NCBI RefSeq assembly: GCF_002910915.1
Contig: NZ_NEUF01000068.1
Location: forward strand, 248,001 to 312,000
Reading direction: 5' to 3'
Source: Streptomyces sp. SM10
Lineage (GTDB): Bacteria; Actinomycetota; Actinomycetes; Streptomycetales; Streptomycetaceae
Length of the DNA: 64,000 nt
Position 1 is the first letter of the stretch. Each line of letters begins with the position of its first letter. Position numbers and translations under genes: made by a program. The notes below the pieces were generated by a model. The model saw only the letters and a program-made list of their open reading frames with translations, was not told the origin of the DNA and ran no database searches. Below are positions 25,583 to 35,389 of this stretch, piece after piece.

Positions 25583-26998
25583 TTACTGGTTCGCCAGAAC
25601 CTGGTTGACCTGCTGCTCGGCGGTGTCGAGCAGCTTGTCGATGTCGGCGTCCTTGTTGGTCAGGACGCCGGACATGGCGTTGTCGAGGATCTTGTAGATC
25701 TCCTGGGCCTTCGGCGGCTCGGCCTTGCCCTGGACGGGGTTGTCCATGAATGCCTTGAAGTTCTCGACGGGCATGGTGGCGTTGGCGAGGCGTTCGGCGT
25801 CGTCCTTCGTCTTGCTCTCGCCGGTGAAGAAGTTCGGCTGCGGCAGCCCGACGGGCAGCTGGTCCGTCTTGGTGCGGGCCCACTCGAACTGCCCCTTGCC
25901 GGGGCTCAGGTTCTTGAAGTTGAGCCAGGCGACGGCGGCCTTGATCTTGTCGGGCGAGCTGCCTTTCTTGATCATGTAGTTGTTGCCGCCGAAGAGGGTC
26001 CCCTCGGCGCCGGGGATCGGGCCGAGCCCGAAGTTCTCGTACTTCGCCCCCAGTTGCTGCACCATGTAGGTGATGTCGTCGGGCGCGGCGAGGAACATCC
26101 CGAGCTTGTCGGTCGCTATCTGCTTCTGCAGATCGCCCCACTTCAGCAGCTGGGTCTTGCCCATGCTGTCGTCCTCCCAGCGCATGTCGTGAAGCTGCTG
26201 GAGGACCTGCTTGCCCTTGCCGTCGTTGAACGCGGCCTTCTTGCCGCTCGCGTCCACGACGTCTCCGCCCAGGCCGTACTGCGTGGCGGTGAAGTGCCAG
26301 CCGCCGTTGTTCCCGGCACTGTACTCGCCGAAGCCGGCGATGCCCTTGCCGAGAGCGGCGATCTTCTTGCTCGCGGCCCGGACCTCGTCCCAGGTGGCCG
26401 GCGGGGTGTCCGGGTCCAGACCGGCCTGCGTGAACAGCTTCCGGTTGATCATGAGGCCCATGGTGTAGTTGCTGGTCGGCAGCGCGTAGAGCTTGCCGTC
26501 CTTGCGGGCGACGTCGAGGACCTGGGGCTGGATGTCCTTCAGCGCGGGGACGGACGTGTCGTTGACGTACGCGGAGATGTCCTCGACGCCGTCGTTGTCC
26601 AGCACCTGCTGGAGGTCGGTGAAGTACGCGTAGAACACGTCCGGCTGGGACTTGCCCTTGAGCATGGCCGTGAAGCGCGGCGGCTCCAGACACTGACCGG
26701 GAGTGGACCTACCGTTGATCTTGACGTTCGGGTACTTCTTGTTGAACGTCTTGATGTCCTCGTTCCACTCGCGCAGCTCCGCGGCCTTGGCGGCCGGCGG
26801 CATGCAGTCGATCGACAGCGTCACCTTGGCCTTCGGGTCGAGCGGGGCGGACGGGTCGGACGACCCGCTGCCGGAGTTGTCCTTCTCGTCGCTGCCGCTG
26901 CTGCTCGTGCCGCAGGAGGCGAGGGCGGTCAGGGCGAGCGCGGTGACGACGGCGGCCGCGGAGGCTCGGCGGTTACGGCGGAAGCCAGCACTTCTCAT
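25583..26998 (-). CDS. aglE: Alpha-glucoside-binding lipoprotein of ABC transporter
   Basis: Extracellular receptor of 471 residues. The signal peptide ends at the lipobox LASC (about residue 29), followed by a Ser/Gly/Asp spacer, so it is anchored to the outer leaflet of the membrane. The solute-binding family 1 segment includes KYPNVKI, TWDEVRAASKKIA and YGLGGD. ATG 26998 has AAGGGG eight bases upstream; the frame to 27067 adds residues that do not fit a signal peptide. It is the first gene of the operon. No LacI-type regulator (AglR) gene is next to it. Confidence 0.9.
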   Translation of the reverse strand: MRSAGFRRNRRASAAAVVTALALTALASCGTSSSGSDEKDNSGSGSSDPSAPLDPKAKVTLSIDCMPPAAKAAELREWNEDIKTFNKKYPNVKINGRSTPGQCLEPPRFTAMLKGKSQPDVFYAYFTDLQQVLDNDGVEDISAYVNDTSVPALKDIQPQVLDVARKDGKLYALPTSNYTMGLMINRKLFTQAGLDPDTPPATWDEVRAASKKIAALGKGIAGFGEYSAGNNGGWHFTATQYGLGGDVVDASGKKAAFNDGKGKQVLQQLHDMRWEDDSMGKTQLLKWGDLQKQIATDKLGMFLAAPDDITYMVQQLGAKYENFGLGPIPGAEGTLFGGNNYMIKKGSSPDKIKAAVAWLNFKNLSPGKGQFEWARTKTDQLPVGLPQPNFFTGESKTKDDAERLANATMPVENFKAFMDNPVQGKAEPPKAQEIYKILDNAMSGVLTNKDADIDKLLDTAEQQVNQVLANQ

Positions 26999-27484
26999 CG
27001 GTGGTCCCCTTCGGGCAAGAGCACGGGAGGCCTCGGCCGACTGTCTGCCGGGGCGCGGCACACTCAACCACCGGCAACATGTGAGCGCAATATCTCGCGC
27101 AGATTTAGAAAATGTTTGACAGCACTCCGTAGGTGAGGAGGCGTCCAGTCGAACCGGCCCAACCCCTCACAGACGCGCCTCTGCCCGCCTCGCACGAGGC
27201 GAGCCGGGCAGGCACGCACGGTCAGGGCGCAGGCCGGCAACCCGAACTCTCCGACGGGGCCCCAGGCCGAGCACCGAGGTGCAGAATGCAAGAGGCGGAC
27301 TTCTGGGCGCAAAGAGCTACGCGACTCTCCAGTCACTCCCGGAGGCCGGGCCCGAGGCCCCTCATGGTGTAGAAGACGGGTCCGGCGCGCACCCCGGCCG
27401 AGACTTCTTCACGCGACCGGAACAACCCGCCCCCTCCCCCACGAGCAGGCCGACGGCCCGGCCGGCTCGAAGCGAACGCACCGG
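26999..27484. promoter_or_regulatory. Upstream region of the alpha-glucoside operon
   Basis: No convincing gene lies here. Bases 27085-27120 are an AT-rich island in an otherwise GC-rich region and probably hold the promoter. On the minus strand they contain GCGCGAGATATTGCGC, with GCGC at both ends, which could be part of a LacI-type operator. On the plus strand there is a lone TTGACA (27116-27121) without a good -10. The rest, 27130-27484, shows nothing I can name. Confidence 0.35.
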
Positions 27485-27518
27485 CCCCGCGAGGCCCCGG
27501 GGAGGGAGCCTCGCGGGG
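27485..27518 (-). terminator. Second terminator hairpin after the GH87 gene
   Basis: An 11-bp perfect stem (27485-27495 with 27508-27518) and 12-base loop, in tandem with the hairpin at 27525-27570. Confidence 0.6.
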
Positions 27519-27524
27519 CAGCGC

Positions 27525-27570
27525 CGGCGGGCGTGCGGAGCCGGGGAGCACCGCCTCCGCACGCCCGCCG
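27525..27570 (-). terminator. Terminator of the GH87 glucanase gene
   Basis: A 16-bp perfect stem, 27525-27540 with 27555-27570, and 14-base loop, beginning ten bases after the glucanase stop codon. Together with the hairpin at 27485-27518 it forms a double terminator. Confidence 0.75.
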
Positions 27571-27579
27571 CCCCGCCCC

Positions 27580-30500
27580 CTACGGATTGATGTTGATCTT
27601 GAACGAGGAGGTGGTGTTCTTCACGTCCTGGGCGTTGCCACTCATCCTGAGCCCGTTGAACGTGACCTCACCGACGGCAGGCCCCTGGCCCGCCTCCGGC
27701 ATCTCGTTGGCCCACAGGCCGAAGCCGGACTTCGCGTCGAAGGCGTCACCGCTCCTGCGTGCGCCGGTGATCGAGATGTCGGTGAGCACGGTGTCCTTGA
27801 TCGGGAACTGCGGCTGTCCTCCCACGTAGTTGGTCTGGAACATGATCCCGCTGTACGTCGGGTCGACGATGTCCACGTTCGAGATCCGGATGCCCTGGAA
27901 GACCTTGGACGCCGAGAACAGCCAGATCCCGGGGAAGGTCTGCGTGCCCCAGAAGTGACCGCCGGACCTCACCACCGACACGTTCTCCATCGCCGTGGGG
28001 CCGGTCCCGAATCCGTTCATCGGGTAGCCGAAGTCCAGCGAGCTGACCGTGATCCCGGAGTACACCAGGGTGTCGGCGATGTGGATGTTGCGGAAGGTGT
28101 TGTCGTAGCCGCCGTACACGGCGACTCCCGCGGCCCGCCAGGTCAGGATGGACGTGAGGTTCTCGTACACGTTGTTCTTCATGTCCGCGCCGCCGGAGTC
28201 GATCGCCGAGAACAGGGCGAAGCTGTCGTCCCCGGTGGCGCGCGCCTCGTTGTTGGTGACGTGGTTGTCGGTGGACCCGTTGGTCATGTTGATGCCGTCG
28301 GCGAACATGTTGCGGATCCGGGAGTTCCTGATCGTCACGTTGTCGGTGTTGGCGCCCCAGTAGAGGCACACCATGTGCTCGTTCCAGATGTTGTCGATCA
28401 CGATGTCGGAGACGTTGGAGAAGTCGAACACCTTGCCGGGCCCGTCGATGCGGGACGTGTAGTTGCCGAAGTAGGCGAAGTTCGAGAAGGAGGAACCCTT
28501 CGCGCTCGCCTCGGCACGGAACCCGATGTCGGTGTTGTCCTGCGTGGACGGAGCACGGAATCGGGTGAACCAGGGGCCCGCTCCGACGACCTTCACGGCC
28601 TTGCCGTAGACCTGGAACTTGCTGGCGGTGGAGTAGTCACCGGCCGGCAGGTAGACGCCGACGAGCTTCCCCGTGGTGTCCATCCGGACCTTGTCCAGGG
28701 CGTTCTGGACGTCCTGGTGGGTGAAGCCCGCGGGCACCGTGTAGGTGGCCTGGTCCGGGTTGGCCACCTCGGAGACCTGCTCCAGGCTGACGAAGTCGAT
28801 GGCGTAGGTGCTGGTGTTGGCCGCGTCCTTCTGCAGGCGGATCCTGCTGCCCGCCGGGACCGTCTTCCCCAGCATGACGTTCGCCTCGTCGTAGATGTGC
28901 CGGGGCGCACCCGAGCCCGGGTCGTTGCCCGGACCTGTCTCGTTCCCGTACAGCCAGGCGTACTTCGACGTGAGGTCGATGGCCTTCAGGAAGGTGCCGT
29001 CCACGTAGACGTTCAGCTTCGAGTCGATGCCGCCACCCCCCGCGGAGTCGGGGATGGAGAAGCGGGTGACCAGGGTGTTGGTGGACGCCTTCGTCGTGAA
29101 CTCGACGTAGTTGCCGGTGCTGTCGAGGGTGACCGCCTTGCGCCCGGAAGCCTCGCCCGCGATGTCGCCGACGGTCCTGTTCGGGCCGACGACCTTGGCG
29201 CCGCCGCCGGTGACGCCGTCCTCCGCCTCGTAGGTGTCGTACGGCATGTCGGCACCGCGTCCGACGAAGAGCGACTCGGTGCTGGTGTTGTTCGCGCGCT
29301 TCACCGGCAGTTCGTTGGCGTCGTCCGCGATGACCACCTTCACCGTGTACGAGCCGTTGGCGGCCGTCCAGGTGCCGAGGGAGACCGGTGAGGTCGTGGA
29401 CCCCGCCGCGATGGCGCCGTCGTGCGCTCCGGTGAGGGTCTTGACCGTGGCGCCCTTGGAGTCGACCAGGCTGAGGGTGATCCCGTGTCTGCCGCTCGCG
29501 GAGGCCACGGTGCCCTGGTTCCTGAGGGCGACGGAGAAGGTGACCGTGTCACCGTTCGAGGGGCCCGACGGGGAGGTCGTGACCGCGCTCGCCACGAGGT
29601 CGGAGCTGGAGACCGGCTTCACGACCAGCGGAGCGCTGTTGGTGAGGCGGTTGTTGGTCTCGTTCTGCTCGATGATGTCGCCCGCCGGGTCGACGACCGC
29701 GCCCAGCGTGTAACTGCCGGCGTCGCGGGCTCCGATGGAGGCGGTGACCTGCGCGGACGCGCCTGCGGCGAGAGCCCCCACCGAAGCGGTGGCCACCGTG
29801 GAACCGCCGAGTTCGAAGTCCACCTTGCCGGCCGGGGAGGAGACCGCGCCCGCGTTGCGGACGGTGGCCGACAGAGTGATGGCGTCGGACTCCACGGGAG
29901 CCGACGGCGAGGCCGCGACCGCCGTGACCGTCAGGTCCGGGTTGGGCGCCGGAGCGCCCAGCACCTGGAACTCGGCGACCTGACCCGCGCCGGATCCGGT
30001 GTTGGAGGTGAACTTGAGCTGGACGTCGGCCACGCGCGCGGTGACCGGGATGGTCACGGCGTTGCCCGTCGCGGGGCTGAACGCGTAGTCCTCGGCGGCG
30101 GCCAGGCTCGTGAACGAAGTGGCGTCCTGCTCCCGCCCGAGCACCTGGATGTTCTGGGTGCGGGCCCCCCAGCTGCTGTCGGGGTTCAGCTTGACGACGA
30201 CGTTCTCCGTGTCGGCGTTGGCACCCAGCTCGACCGTCAGGGTGTTGGGGTAACTGCCGCCCGCGCCCTCCCAGTAGGTGCTGAGCGAGTTGTCGTTGGC
30301 GTTGGCCGCGACGAACGTGTGGACCACCGAGGAGGCGGTGATCGGCTTGGAGACGGCGAGGTTGGACGCGGCGCCCGTGGATCCGTTGCGCGTCACGGTG
30401 TTGCTGGCGCCGGACACGTTGCCCGCCGCGTCCTTGGCACGCACGACGTAGCTCACGGTCGTGGCGGCGGACTGGGTGTCGGTGTACGTGGTGACGTCGC

Positions 30501-31869
30501 CGGCCACGCTCTTGCGGAGCACGTTGTTGGCGTAGACGTCGTAGCCGGTGACGCCCCTGTTGTCCGAGGACGCCGTCCAGGTCAGCTTGATCTGCCCGGA
30601 GGACGGCTCGGTGAAGGCCAGACCGGACGGCGCGGTCGGCGCCTGCGTGTCACCGGAGTCGCCGGTGCGGGTGACGGTGTTGCTGTTGCCCGACTGGTTG
30701 CCCGCCGCGTCCTTGGCCCGGACGTGGTAGGAGACGGTCTCGCTCGCCGGGCGGGTGTCGGTGAACGTGGTGACGCCGCCGCCCACGCTCGTCAGCAGCG
30801 TGTTGTTCGCGTAGACGTCGTAGCCCGTGACCGCGGTGTCGTCCGAGGACGCCTTCCAGGTCAGCTTGATCTGGCCGGTGGCCGGCTCCGTGAGGGCCAG
30901 GCCGGACGGCGCGGTCGGCGCCTGTGTGTCACCGGTGCTCGGGCCGTAGATCTCCAGCTCGGAGAGCTGGGCGGCCGGCTGGACGGAGTTCGCGGAGACG
31001 AGCACCCGCACGTGGCGAGTGGTGGTCGCGTCGAAGGTGATCGTCGCCGCCTGCCCGCTCGTGGGGCCGAAGGTGTACGTCTTGGAGGCGGTCAGGTCGC
31101 TGAAGTCCGAGCCGTTCGCGCTGCCCTGGATCTTCAGCGTCTGGGTCCGCTGCTCCCAGCCGTCGGGCAGCCGGAGCACGACCCGGTCGACCCGGACCGA
31201 GGAGCCGAGGTCGGCCTGGATCCACTGCGGAAGCTCGTTGTTCCTGCTCTCCCAGTAGCTGGCCCGGTTTCCGTCGTTCCCGTTGGAGGCGACGTAGGTC
31301 TCGGTGTGACTGCTCGCGGTGAGCGTCCTGCCCGCGGCGAGATCGGCCGAGGACTCCCCCGCGGCCCTGACCTCCAGCTCGGAGAGCTGCGCGTTCTGCC
31401 ACCCCGTGTTGGCCGTGATGTTCACCCTCACGAACCGGGCCTGGGTGGCCGGGAAGGATATCTTCACCGCGTTGGAGGTACCGGGGCTGAAGGTGTAGGC
31501 CGCCGAGGTCTTCAGCGTCGAGAAGCTGGTGCCGTCGGCGCTCCCCTGGAGGGAGAGGGTCTGCTGCCTGGTCTCCCAGCCCGCCGGGAGCTTCAGGGTC
31601 ACCTCGTCTACCCGGGCGGGCGAGCCGAGGTCGGCCTGCACCCACTGCGGCAGAGCGCCGCCCGAACCCTCCCAGTACGTCGACTGGTTGCCGTCCGTCA
31701 CGTTGCGGGCGGCGTACTCGCCGCCGGCACTGCTCGCCGCCGCCGTCCGGCCGGCGGCGACGTTGGGTCCGTCGGCCGCCGAAGCGGTGAACGTGGGCCA
31801 TCCGACCATCAGAAGACTGGTCGTGATCACGGCGGAAAGGGCCCGCCATCTCCAGCGTTGGGCTCTCAT
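27580..31869 (-). CDS. Secreted modular GH87 alpha-1,3-glucanase (mutanase/mycodextranase type)
   Basis: Exported protein of 1429 residues that should hydrolyse alpha-1,3-glucan of fungal walls or dental/soil polysaccharide. The order is signal peptide (1-about 31); two discoidin/F5-8 type C domains (about 35-310; DGNQSTYWEGS and DGNRASYWESR); two fibronectin III domains (about 315-510); a third discoidin domain (NDNSLSTYWEGAGG); two CARDB domains; and a CBM6/35-like domain (YDTYEAEDGVTGGGAKVVG). Last comes a right-handed beta-helix catalytic domain (about 1030-1429). Three aspartates sit in FADGINM and ARATGDDSFAL, spaced 23 and 24 residues apart, which matches the catalytic triad spacing of characterised GH87 enzymes. 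ATG 31869 is preferred; the frame to 32277 adds no export signal at the right place. Confidence 0.87.
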   Translation of the reverse strand: MRAQRWRWRALSAVITTSLLMVGWPTFTASAADGPNVAAGRTAAASSAGGEYAARNVTDGNQSTYWEGSGGALPQWVQADLGSPARVDEVTLKLPAGWETRQQTLSLQGSADGTSFSTLKTSAAYTFSPGTSNAVKISFPATQARFVRVNITANTGWQNAQLSELEVRAAGESSADLAAGRTLTASSHTETYVASNGNDGNRASYWESRNNELPQWIQADLGSSVRVDRVVLRLPDGWEQRTQTLKIQGSANGSDFSDLTASKTYTFGPTSGQAATITFDATTTRHVRVLVSANSVQPAAQLSELEIYGPSTGDTQAPTAPSGLALTEPATGQIKLTWKASSDDTAVTGYDVYANNTLLTSVGGGVTTFTDTRPASETVSYHVRAKDAAGNQSGNSNTVTRTGDSGDTQAPTAPSGLAFTEPSSGQIKLTWTASSDNRGVTGYDVYANNVLRKSVAGDVTTYTDTQSAATTVSYVVRAKDAAGNVSGASNTVTRNGSTGAASNLAVSKPITASSVVHTFVAANANDNSLSTYWEGAGGSYPNTLTVELGANADTENVVVKLNPDSSWGARTQNIQVLGREQDATSFTSLAAAEDYAFSPATGNAVTIPVTARVADVQLKFTSNTGSGAGQVAEFQVLGAPAPNPDLTVTAVAASPSAPVESDAITLSATVRNAGAVSSPAGKVDFELGGSTVATASVGALAAGASAQVTASIGARDAGSYTLGAVVDPAGDIIEQNETNNRLTNSAPLVVKPVSSSDLVASAVTTSPSGPSNGDTVTFSVALRNQGTVASASGRHGITLSLVDSKGATVKTLTGAHDGAIAAGSTTSPVSLGTWTAANGSYTVKVVIADDANELPVKRANNTSTESLFVGRGADMPYDTYEAEDGVTGGGAKVVGPNRTVGDIAGEASGRKAVTLDSTGNYVEFTTKASTNTLVTRFSIPDSAGGGGIDSKLNVYVDGTFLKAIDLTSKYAWLYGNETGPGNDPGSGAPRHIYDEANVMLGKTVPAGSRIRLQKDAANTSTYAIDFVSLEQVSEVANPDQATYTVPAGFTHQDVQNALDKVRMDTTGKLVGVYLPAGDYSTASKFQVYGKAVKVVGAGPWFTRFRAPSTQDNTDIGFRAEASAKGSSFSNFAYFGNYTSRIDGPGKVFDFSNVSDIVIDNIWNEHMVCLYWGANTDNVTIRNSRIRNMFADGINMTNGSTDNHVTNNEARATGDDSFALFSAIDSGGADMKNNVYENLTSILTWRAAGVAVYGGYDNTFRNIHIADTLVYSGITVSSLDFGYPMNGFGTGPTAMENVSVVRSGGHFWGTQTFPGIWLFSASKVFQGIRISNVDIVDPTYSGIMFQTNYVGGQPQFPIKDTVLTDISITGARRSGDAFDAKSGFGLWANEMPEAGQGPAVGEVTFNGLRMSGNAQDVKNTTSSFKININP

Positions 31870-32308
31870 AGATCCCCGATCTTGGGCCTCGGCGCGGGAC
31901 ACGCCGAGGACGCGGCTCTGTCGGCAGGGCCTTGCAGCCCCGTTTGTGCGCATGGATAGCTGAGTTTTGCGTTTAACGGTCAGAGAGTTGCAGACAACTG
32001 CAGGAGCGTCCACGGTTGGGACAGAAAACGGAACAAGGAACCACGTCACGCGTGATCTGCAAAGGCCGTTACATACAACCGATTTGGTGGCAATCTCCCG
32101 AGAGCCACGGGACGCAGATGGAGGCCTCAACCGACGTAAGAAATTTGCGCGCAGGCGCAAGCCTCCGGAAAGCTCCTGTTCCACGGCACGGAGAACGGCG
32201 GGGAACGCGAGGCGGAGAGCGGCGGCGCGGGAAGCGGCGGCGCGAAACGGCACAGCGAAGAGCGGGGCCCGCGCCACGCGGACCCCGCCCCATGGAACCG
32301 GCCGGAGG
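31870..32308. promoter_or_regulatory. Upstream region of the glucanase gene with palindromes
   Basis: 439 bases without a supportable gene. The part next to the glucanase start (about 31960-32165) is AT-rich for this genome and holds two candidate operators. AGTTG-CAGA-CAACT lies near 31986-31999, and TTGCGC-GCAG-GCGCAA lies at 32145-32160 with six-base arms. Both look like sugar-regulator sites, but I cannot assign a regulator. Confidence 0.4.
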
Positions 32309-33493
32309 TCAGAGACCGCCGGTGTACAGAAGCCGGTCGGGCGAGCCGGAGCCCAGACCGGTCAGGACGCCCGAAGTCGCCTCCACGGCGAGCCGGTCGG
32401 CGACCTCCTGCGGCGTCGCGTCGGGGTTCTGCCCCTTGTAGAGCACCGCCGCGCCGGCAACGTGCGGGCTGGCCATGGACGTTCCGCTCAGCGCGGTGGA
32501 GCCGCCGCCGAGCTTGGCGGACACGATGTCCACACCGGGGGCGTACAGCCACACACAGGTGCCCCAGTTGCTGAACGTCGCCTGCCGGTCCTGGCGGTCG
32601 GAGGCGCCCACGGCGAGGACGCCGTCGGCCCGAGCCGGAGAGACGTCGCAGGCGTCCTGGTTCTCGTTACCCGCCGCGACCACGGGCAGGGTGCCCTCCG
32701 CCGCGAGGGCGTCGAACGCGTCGTCGACGGCCGACGAAGCCGGTCCGCCGAGAGACGCGTTGACCACGGCCGGCTGCTCGGCGTTCTGGGCGATCCAGTC
32801 GAGTCCCGCGATGATCCCGGCCCAGGTGCCCGAGCCCTCGCAGTTGAGCACCCGCACCGGTACGAGGGAGGCGGCGGGGGCGACACCGTACGTCGCACCG
32901 GCCACGGTCCCGGCCACGTGCGTTCCGTGGCCGTTGCAGTCCTCGCCGTCGCGGCCGTCGCCGACCGCGTCGTAGCCGGAGCCCACCCTGTCGCCGAACT
33001 CGGTGTGGGAGGCCTCGATGCCGGTGTCGAGGATGTAGGCGGTCACGCCCTCGCCGGTGCCCTCCACGTCGTACGTGCCGTCCAGCGGCAGATTCCGCTG
33101 GTCGATGCGGTCCTGCCCCCAGCTCCCGGCCGCCGCCCGTTTCCCGCCCGCCGCATGGGCGGCGGGCGGCGAGACGGACGCCTCACTGTTCTCCTCGACG
33201 GTCTGGACGCCGGCCGCGCCGCGCACCTCCTCGAGCTGCGCGGCCGTGAGGGAGGCCGCGAATCCGTGCAGGACCTTGCTGTACGTGAAGAGGGTGCTGA
33301 CCCCGAGCTGTTCGGCCATGGCGCTCGGCGTCTGGTCGGGAGAGAGGGTGACGATGTACTGGCCGGGCACGGCCCGGGCCGACTCCTGCACCGGCACGAG
33401 GGTCTCGCCGGTGTCGGCCGTGGCCGTGGTGGTGCCGATCAGGGGCGCGATCAGCAGTAGAGCGGCTGGTGCCCAGCGGGCGCGCAGGCGCAT
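32309..33493 (-). CDS. Secreted S8 subtilisin-family serine protease (proteinase K-like)
   Basis: Exported prepro-protease of 394 residues. Signal peptide about 1-30, inhibitor I9-type propeptide (QYIVTLSPDQ, LHGFAASLTAAQLEEVR), then the subtilase domain. The catalytic triad is Asp in YILDTGIE (about 153), His in NGHGTHVAGTVAG (about 190) and Ser in SGTSMASPHVAG (about 340). The oxyanion Asn is in VAAGNENQ. Two Cys pairs suggest disulfides as in proteinase K. ATG 33493 is fixed by AAGGGAG upstream and the signal peptide. It is probably a nutrient-scavenging exoprotease. Confidence 0.92.
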   Translation of the reverse strand: MRLRARWAPAALLLIAPLIGTTTATADTGETLVPVQESARAVPGQYIVTLSPDQTPSAMAEQLGVSTLFTYSKVLHGFAASLTAAQLEEVRGAAGVQTVEENSEASVSPPAAHAAGGKRAAAGSWGQDRIDQRNLPLDGTYDVEGTGEGVTAYILDTGIEASHTEFGDRVGSGYDAVGDGRDGEDCNGHGTHVAGTVAGATYGVAPAASLVPVRVLNCEGSGTWAGIIAGLDWIAQNAEQPAVVNASLGGPASSAVDDAFDALAAEGTLPVVAAGNENQDACDVSPARADGVLAVGASDRQDRQATFSNWGTCVWLYAPGVDIVSAKLGGGSTALSGTSMASPHVAGAAVLYKGQNPDATPQEVADRLAVEATSGVLTGLGSGSPDRLLYTGGL

Positions 33494-33865
33494 GCGTTCT
33501 CCCTTGGGATGGAGGAGCGGGTCGCGGACCACGTCAGGTCCGCGACGTGCGAACACCTGACCTTTCGTCCACATCCCGGGCGGGCCTTGAGCCACGTCAG
33601 CCGGACAGCGCAACGATCGGTACGGGGCAGGCCCATTCGGCCGATCTGGTGAAAGGTTTCAACACGTGCTTGCGGGCGTGGTCCGCCGAGGCTCGACAGG
33701 GACACCCAAGCCCCACACCGTCGACTTACGACCATCGTGCCAGAGGCAGCACGATCTCGAAGTGTCCTCGGGCAGGAAGCCACTCCGTCCATGGTTCACA
33801 GATTGAAACGTTTTGCCAGCTGCTCCGGCTCCCGGCACGGGCACGTCGGCCGGGACGGTACCGGC
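33494..33865. promoter_or_regulatory. Protease upstream region with two LacI-like palindromes
   Basis: 372 bases without a gene. GAAA-GG-TTTC lies at 33651-33660 and AAACGTTT at 33806-33813 (within TTGAAACGTTTTGCCA). Both resemble LacI/GalR-type operator cores, about 160 and 315 bases upstream of the protease start. The promoter itself is not clear. This stretch also separates ordinary genes from the NRPS cluster. Confidence 0.35.
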
Positions 33866-35260
33866 TCAGCCTCCGAAGGCCGGCACGGGCCTGCCCGGTG
33901 TCGCCTCGTGGGTGATGAGGTCCGCGACGTACCGGAGCATCGGCTCGGCCCACTGCTGCCAGCTCGTGTCCTCACGCCAGCGCAGGGTCAGGGTCACCCT
34001 GTCCTGCCGCGCGATGACCATCAGCATGCGGGGAGCGGCGGTCGCACGGGTCGGCATCGCTTCCACGACGTCGCACGGGGCGTCCCGCATGACCGCCGGG
34101 ACCGGGTCGCCCCGCAGCGCGGCCTCGGGCATGAAGTTGAAGACCGCGCTGGTGACCGCGCCGCCCCGCAGACCGCCGAGGACTTCCTCGGCGATGCCCC
34201 CGGTCAGCCGGTGATCGGCGTTGGCGTACCGGAAGACCTGGACCTGCTGGGCCGCCGCGGCCACCACGGTGGCGGCGAAACCACCGGGCCCAGCGACGTC
34301 CAGGACGACCGGCGCGCTCATGACGGCGTTGCGGACCGAGCGCATGGCGGCCGCCGTGAGCCTGTTGGCCGAGAGCATCAGTGTGCCGACGACACCGGCC
34401 TGTTCGGCGGCACCGATGGCGCTGCTGAAGGCGGCGAGGTAGACCGCGGCAACCGGGACCCGGAGCCGGGCGGCGATCGTGGACGCGGCCTCGGCGAGCC
34501 GGAAGGACGTCATCGTGCAGCCCGGGAAGGACAGCGGGGGCCCGTCGAGCGGTGCCTCCGGCACCGGGTCGGGCCTGTGGCCGGCGAGGTCCCGTGACAG
34601 CCGCTCGTACTGCTGCCGCCAGTAGGCCAGGGCCCGTTGGAGGTGCGCGGCTCCGGCGGGCGTGGCCGACTCCCACAGGGCGAGGTCGACCGGCTGCTCC
34701 ACGGGTCCGGCGGGGGTCCAGCCGGTGCCCCGGGTGTGGGCCAGGAGTGCCGAGGCGGTGTCGTCGTGCAGCGCGAGGACGCCGAGACCGTCGGACGCCC
34801 AGTGGTCGACCACCACGGCGATCCGCAGGACCTTCCCCGCCCGGGTGCCCATCAGCAGCGTGAGCGGCCACTGCGAGGCGAGTCGGAAGGACGTGCCCCG
34901 GGCCTCGGCCACGGCCTCGTCCCATGTGCCGAGGTCGACCGTCCGCAGTACCCGCTCGTATCCGGGGTCGAGGGCGTCCACGACCTGCCGGGCGTCGTCC
35001 CCGAGGCCGGTGACGCGGCTGCGCAGCACCTCGTGGCGGGCCAGTACCTGACGCACCGCCCGGCGTGCGGTGCCGGGGTCCAGGGGCGTGGTGAGGGACA
35101 GTTCGCGGAACTGGTTGTCCTCGTGCGAGGCGATCTGGCGGTCGGGCGCCTCGGGCAGCCACAGCCGCTGGACCCAGGTCAGCGGCCCGGTCCGGTCGGG
35201 GGCGGCCCGGTCTGCGGGGTCCGCGGGTCTCCACAGGGGGTTCGGCTCTTCGACGGACAC
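33866..35260 (-). CDS. Free-standing condensation-domain protein
   Basis: Protein of 464 residues spanning one NRPS condensation fold with no A or carrier domain. The active-site motif reads VDHWASDGLG, so the second His, Asp and Gly of HHxxxDG are kept while the first His is Asp. The N-terminal GPLTWVQRLW and R-VLARHEVLRSRV match C1/C2 motifs. Such stand-alone enzymes join a carrier-bound acyl or aminoacyl group to an amine, either free or on another carrier. The GTG at 35260 is chosen for AAAGGA upstream and the start of homology; the ATG at 35347 would add an Arg-rich tail. It is the left-most gene of the cluster. Confidence 0.83.
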   Translation of the reverse strand: MSVEEPNPLWRPADPADRAAPDRTGPLTWVQRLWLPEAPDRQIASHEDNQFRELSLTTPLDPGTARRAVRQVLARHEVLRSRVTGLGDDARQVVDALDPGYERVLRTVDLGTWDEAVAEARGTSFRLASQWPLTLLMGTRAGKVLRIAVVVDHWASDGLGVLALHDDTASALLAHTRGTGWTPAGPVEQPVDLALWESATPAGAAHLQRALAYWRQQYERLSRDLAGHRPDPVPEAPLDGPPLSFPGCTMTSFRLAEAASTIAARLRVPVAAVYLAAFSSAIGAAEQAGVVGTLMLSANRLTAAAMRSVRNAVMSAPVVLDVAGPGGFAATVVAAAAQQVQVFRYANADHRLTGGIAEEVLGGLRGGAVTSAVFNFMPEAALRGDPVPAVMRDAPCDVVEAMPTRATAAPRMLMVIARQDRVTLTLRWREDTSWQQWAEPMLRYVADLITHEATPGRPVPAFGG

Positions 35261-35389
35261 GTGGGCGTTCCTTTCGCGGGATGCGGACCGGGCGGCGGAC
35301 CGGAACGGCACCCGGTCCGGGGCGCACCGGGTCGTGTCACGGCTCATCCGTGGGTCCGTACGGGAGTGTGTGCACGACCCGGGGCGTGT

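Noticed and set aside
27133..27372. 79-codon rightward ORF in the gap between the sugar operon and the glucanase
   Set aside because: No ribosome site, no hydrophobic or domain pattern, biased composition; treated as non-coding.
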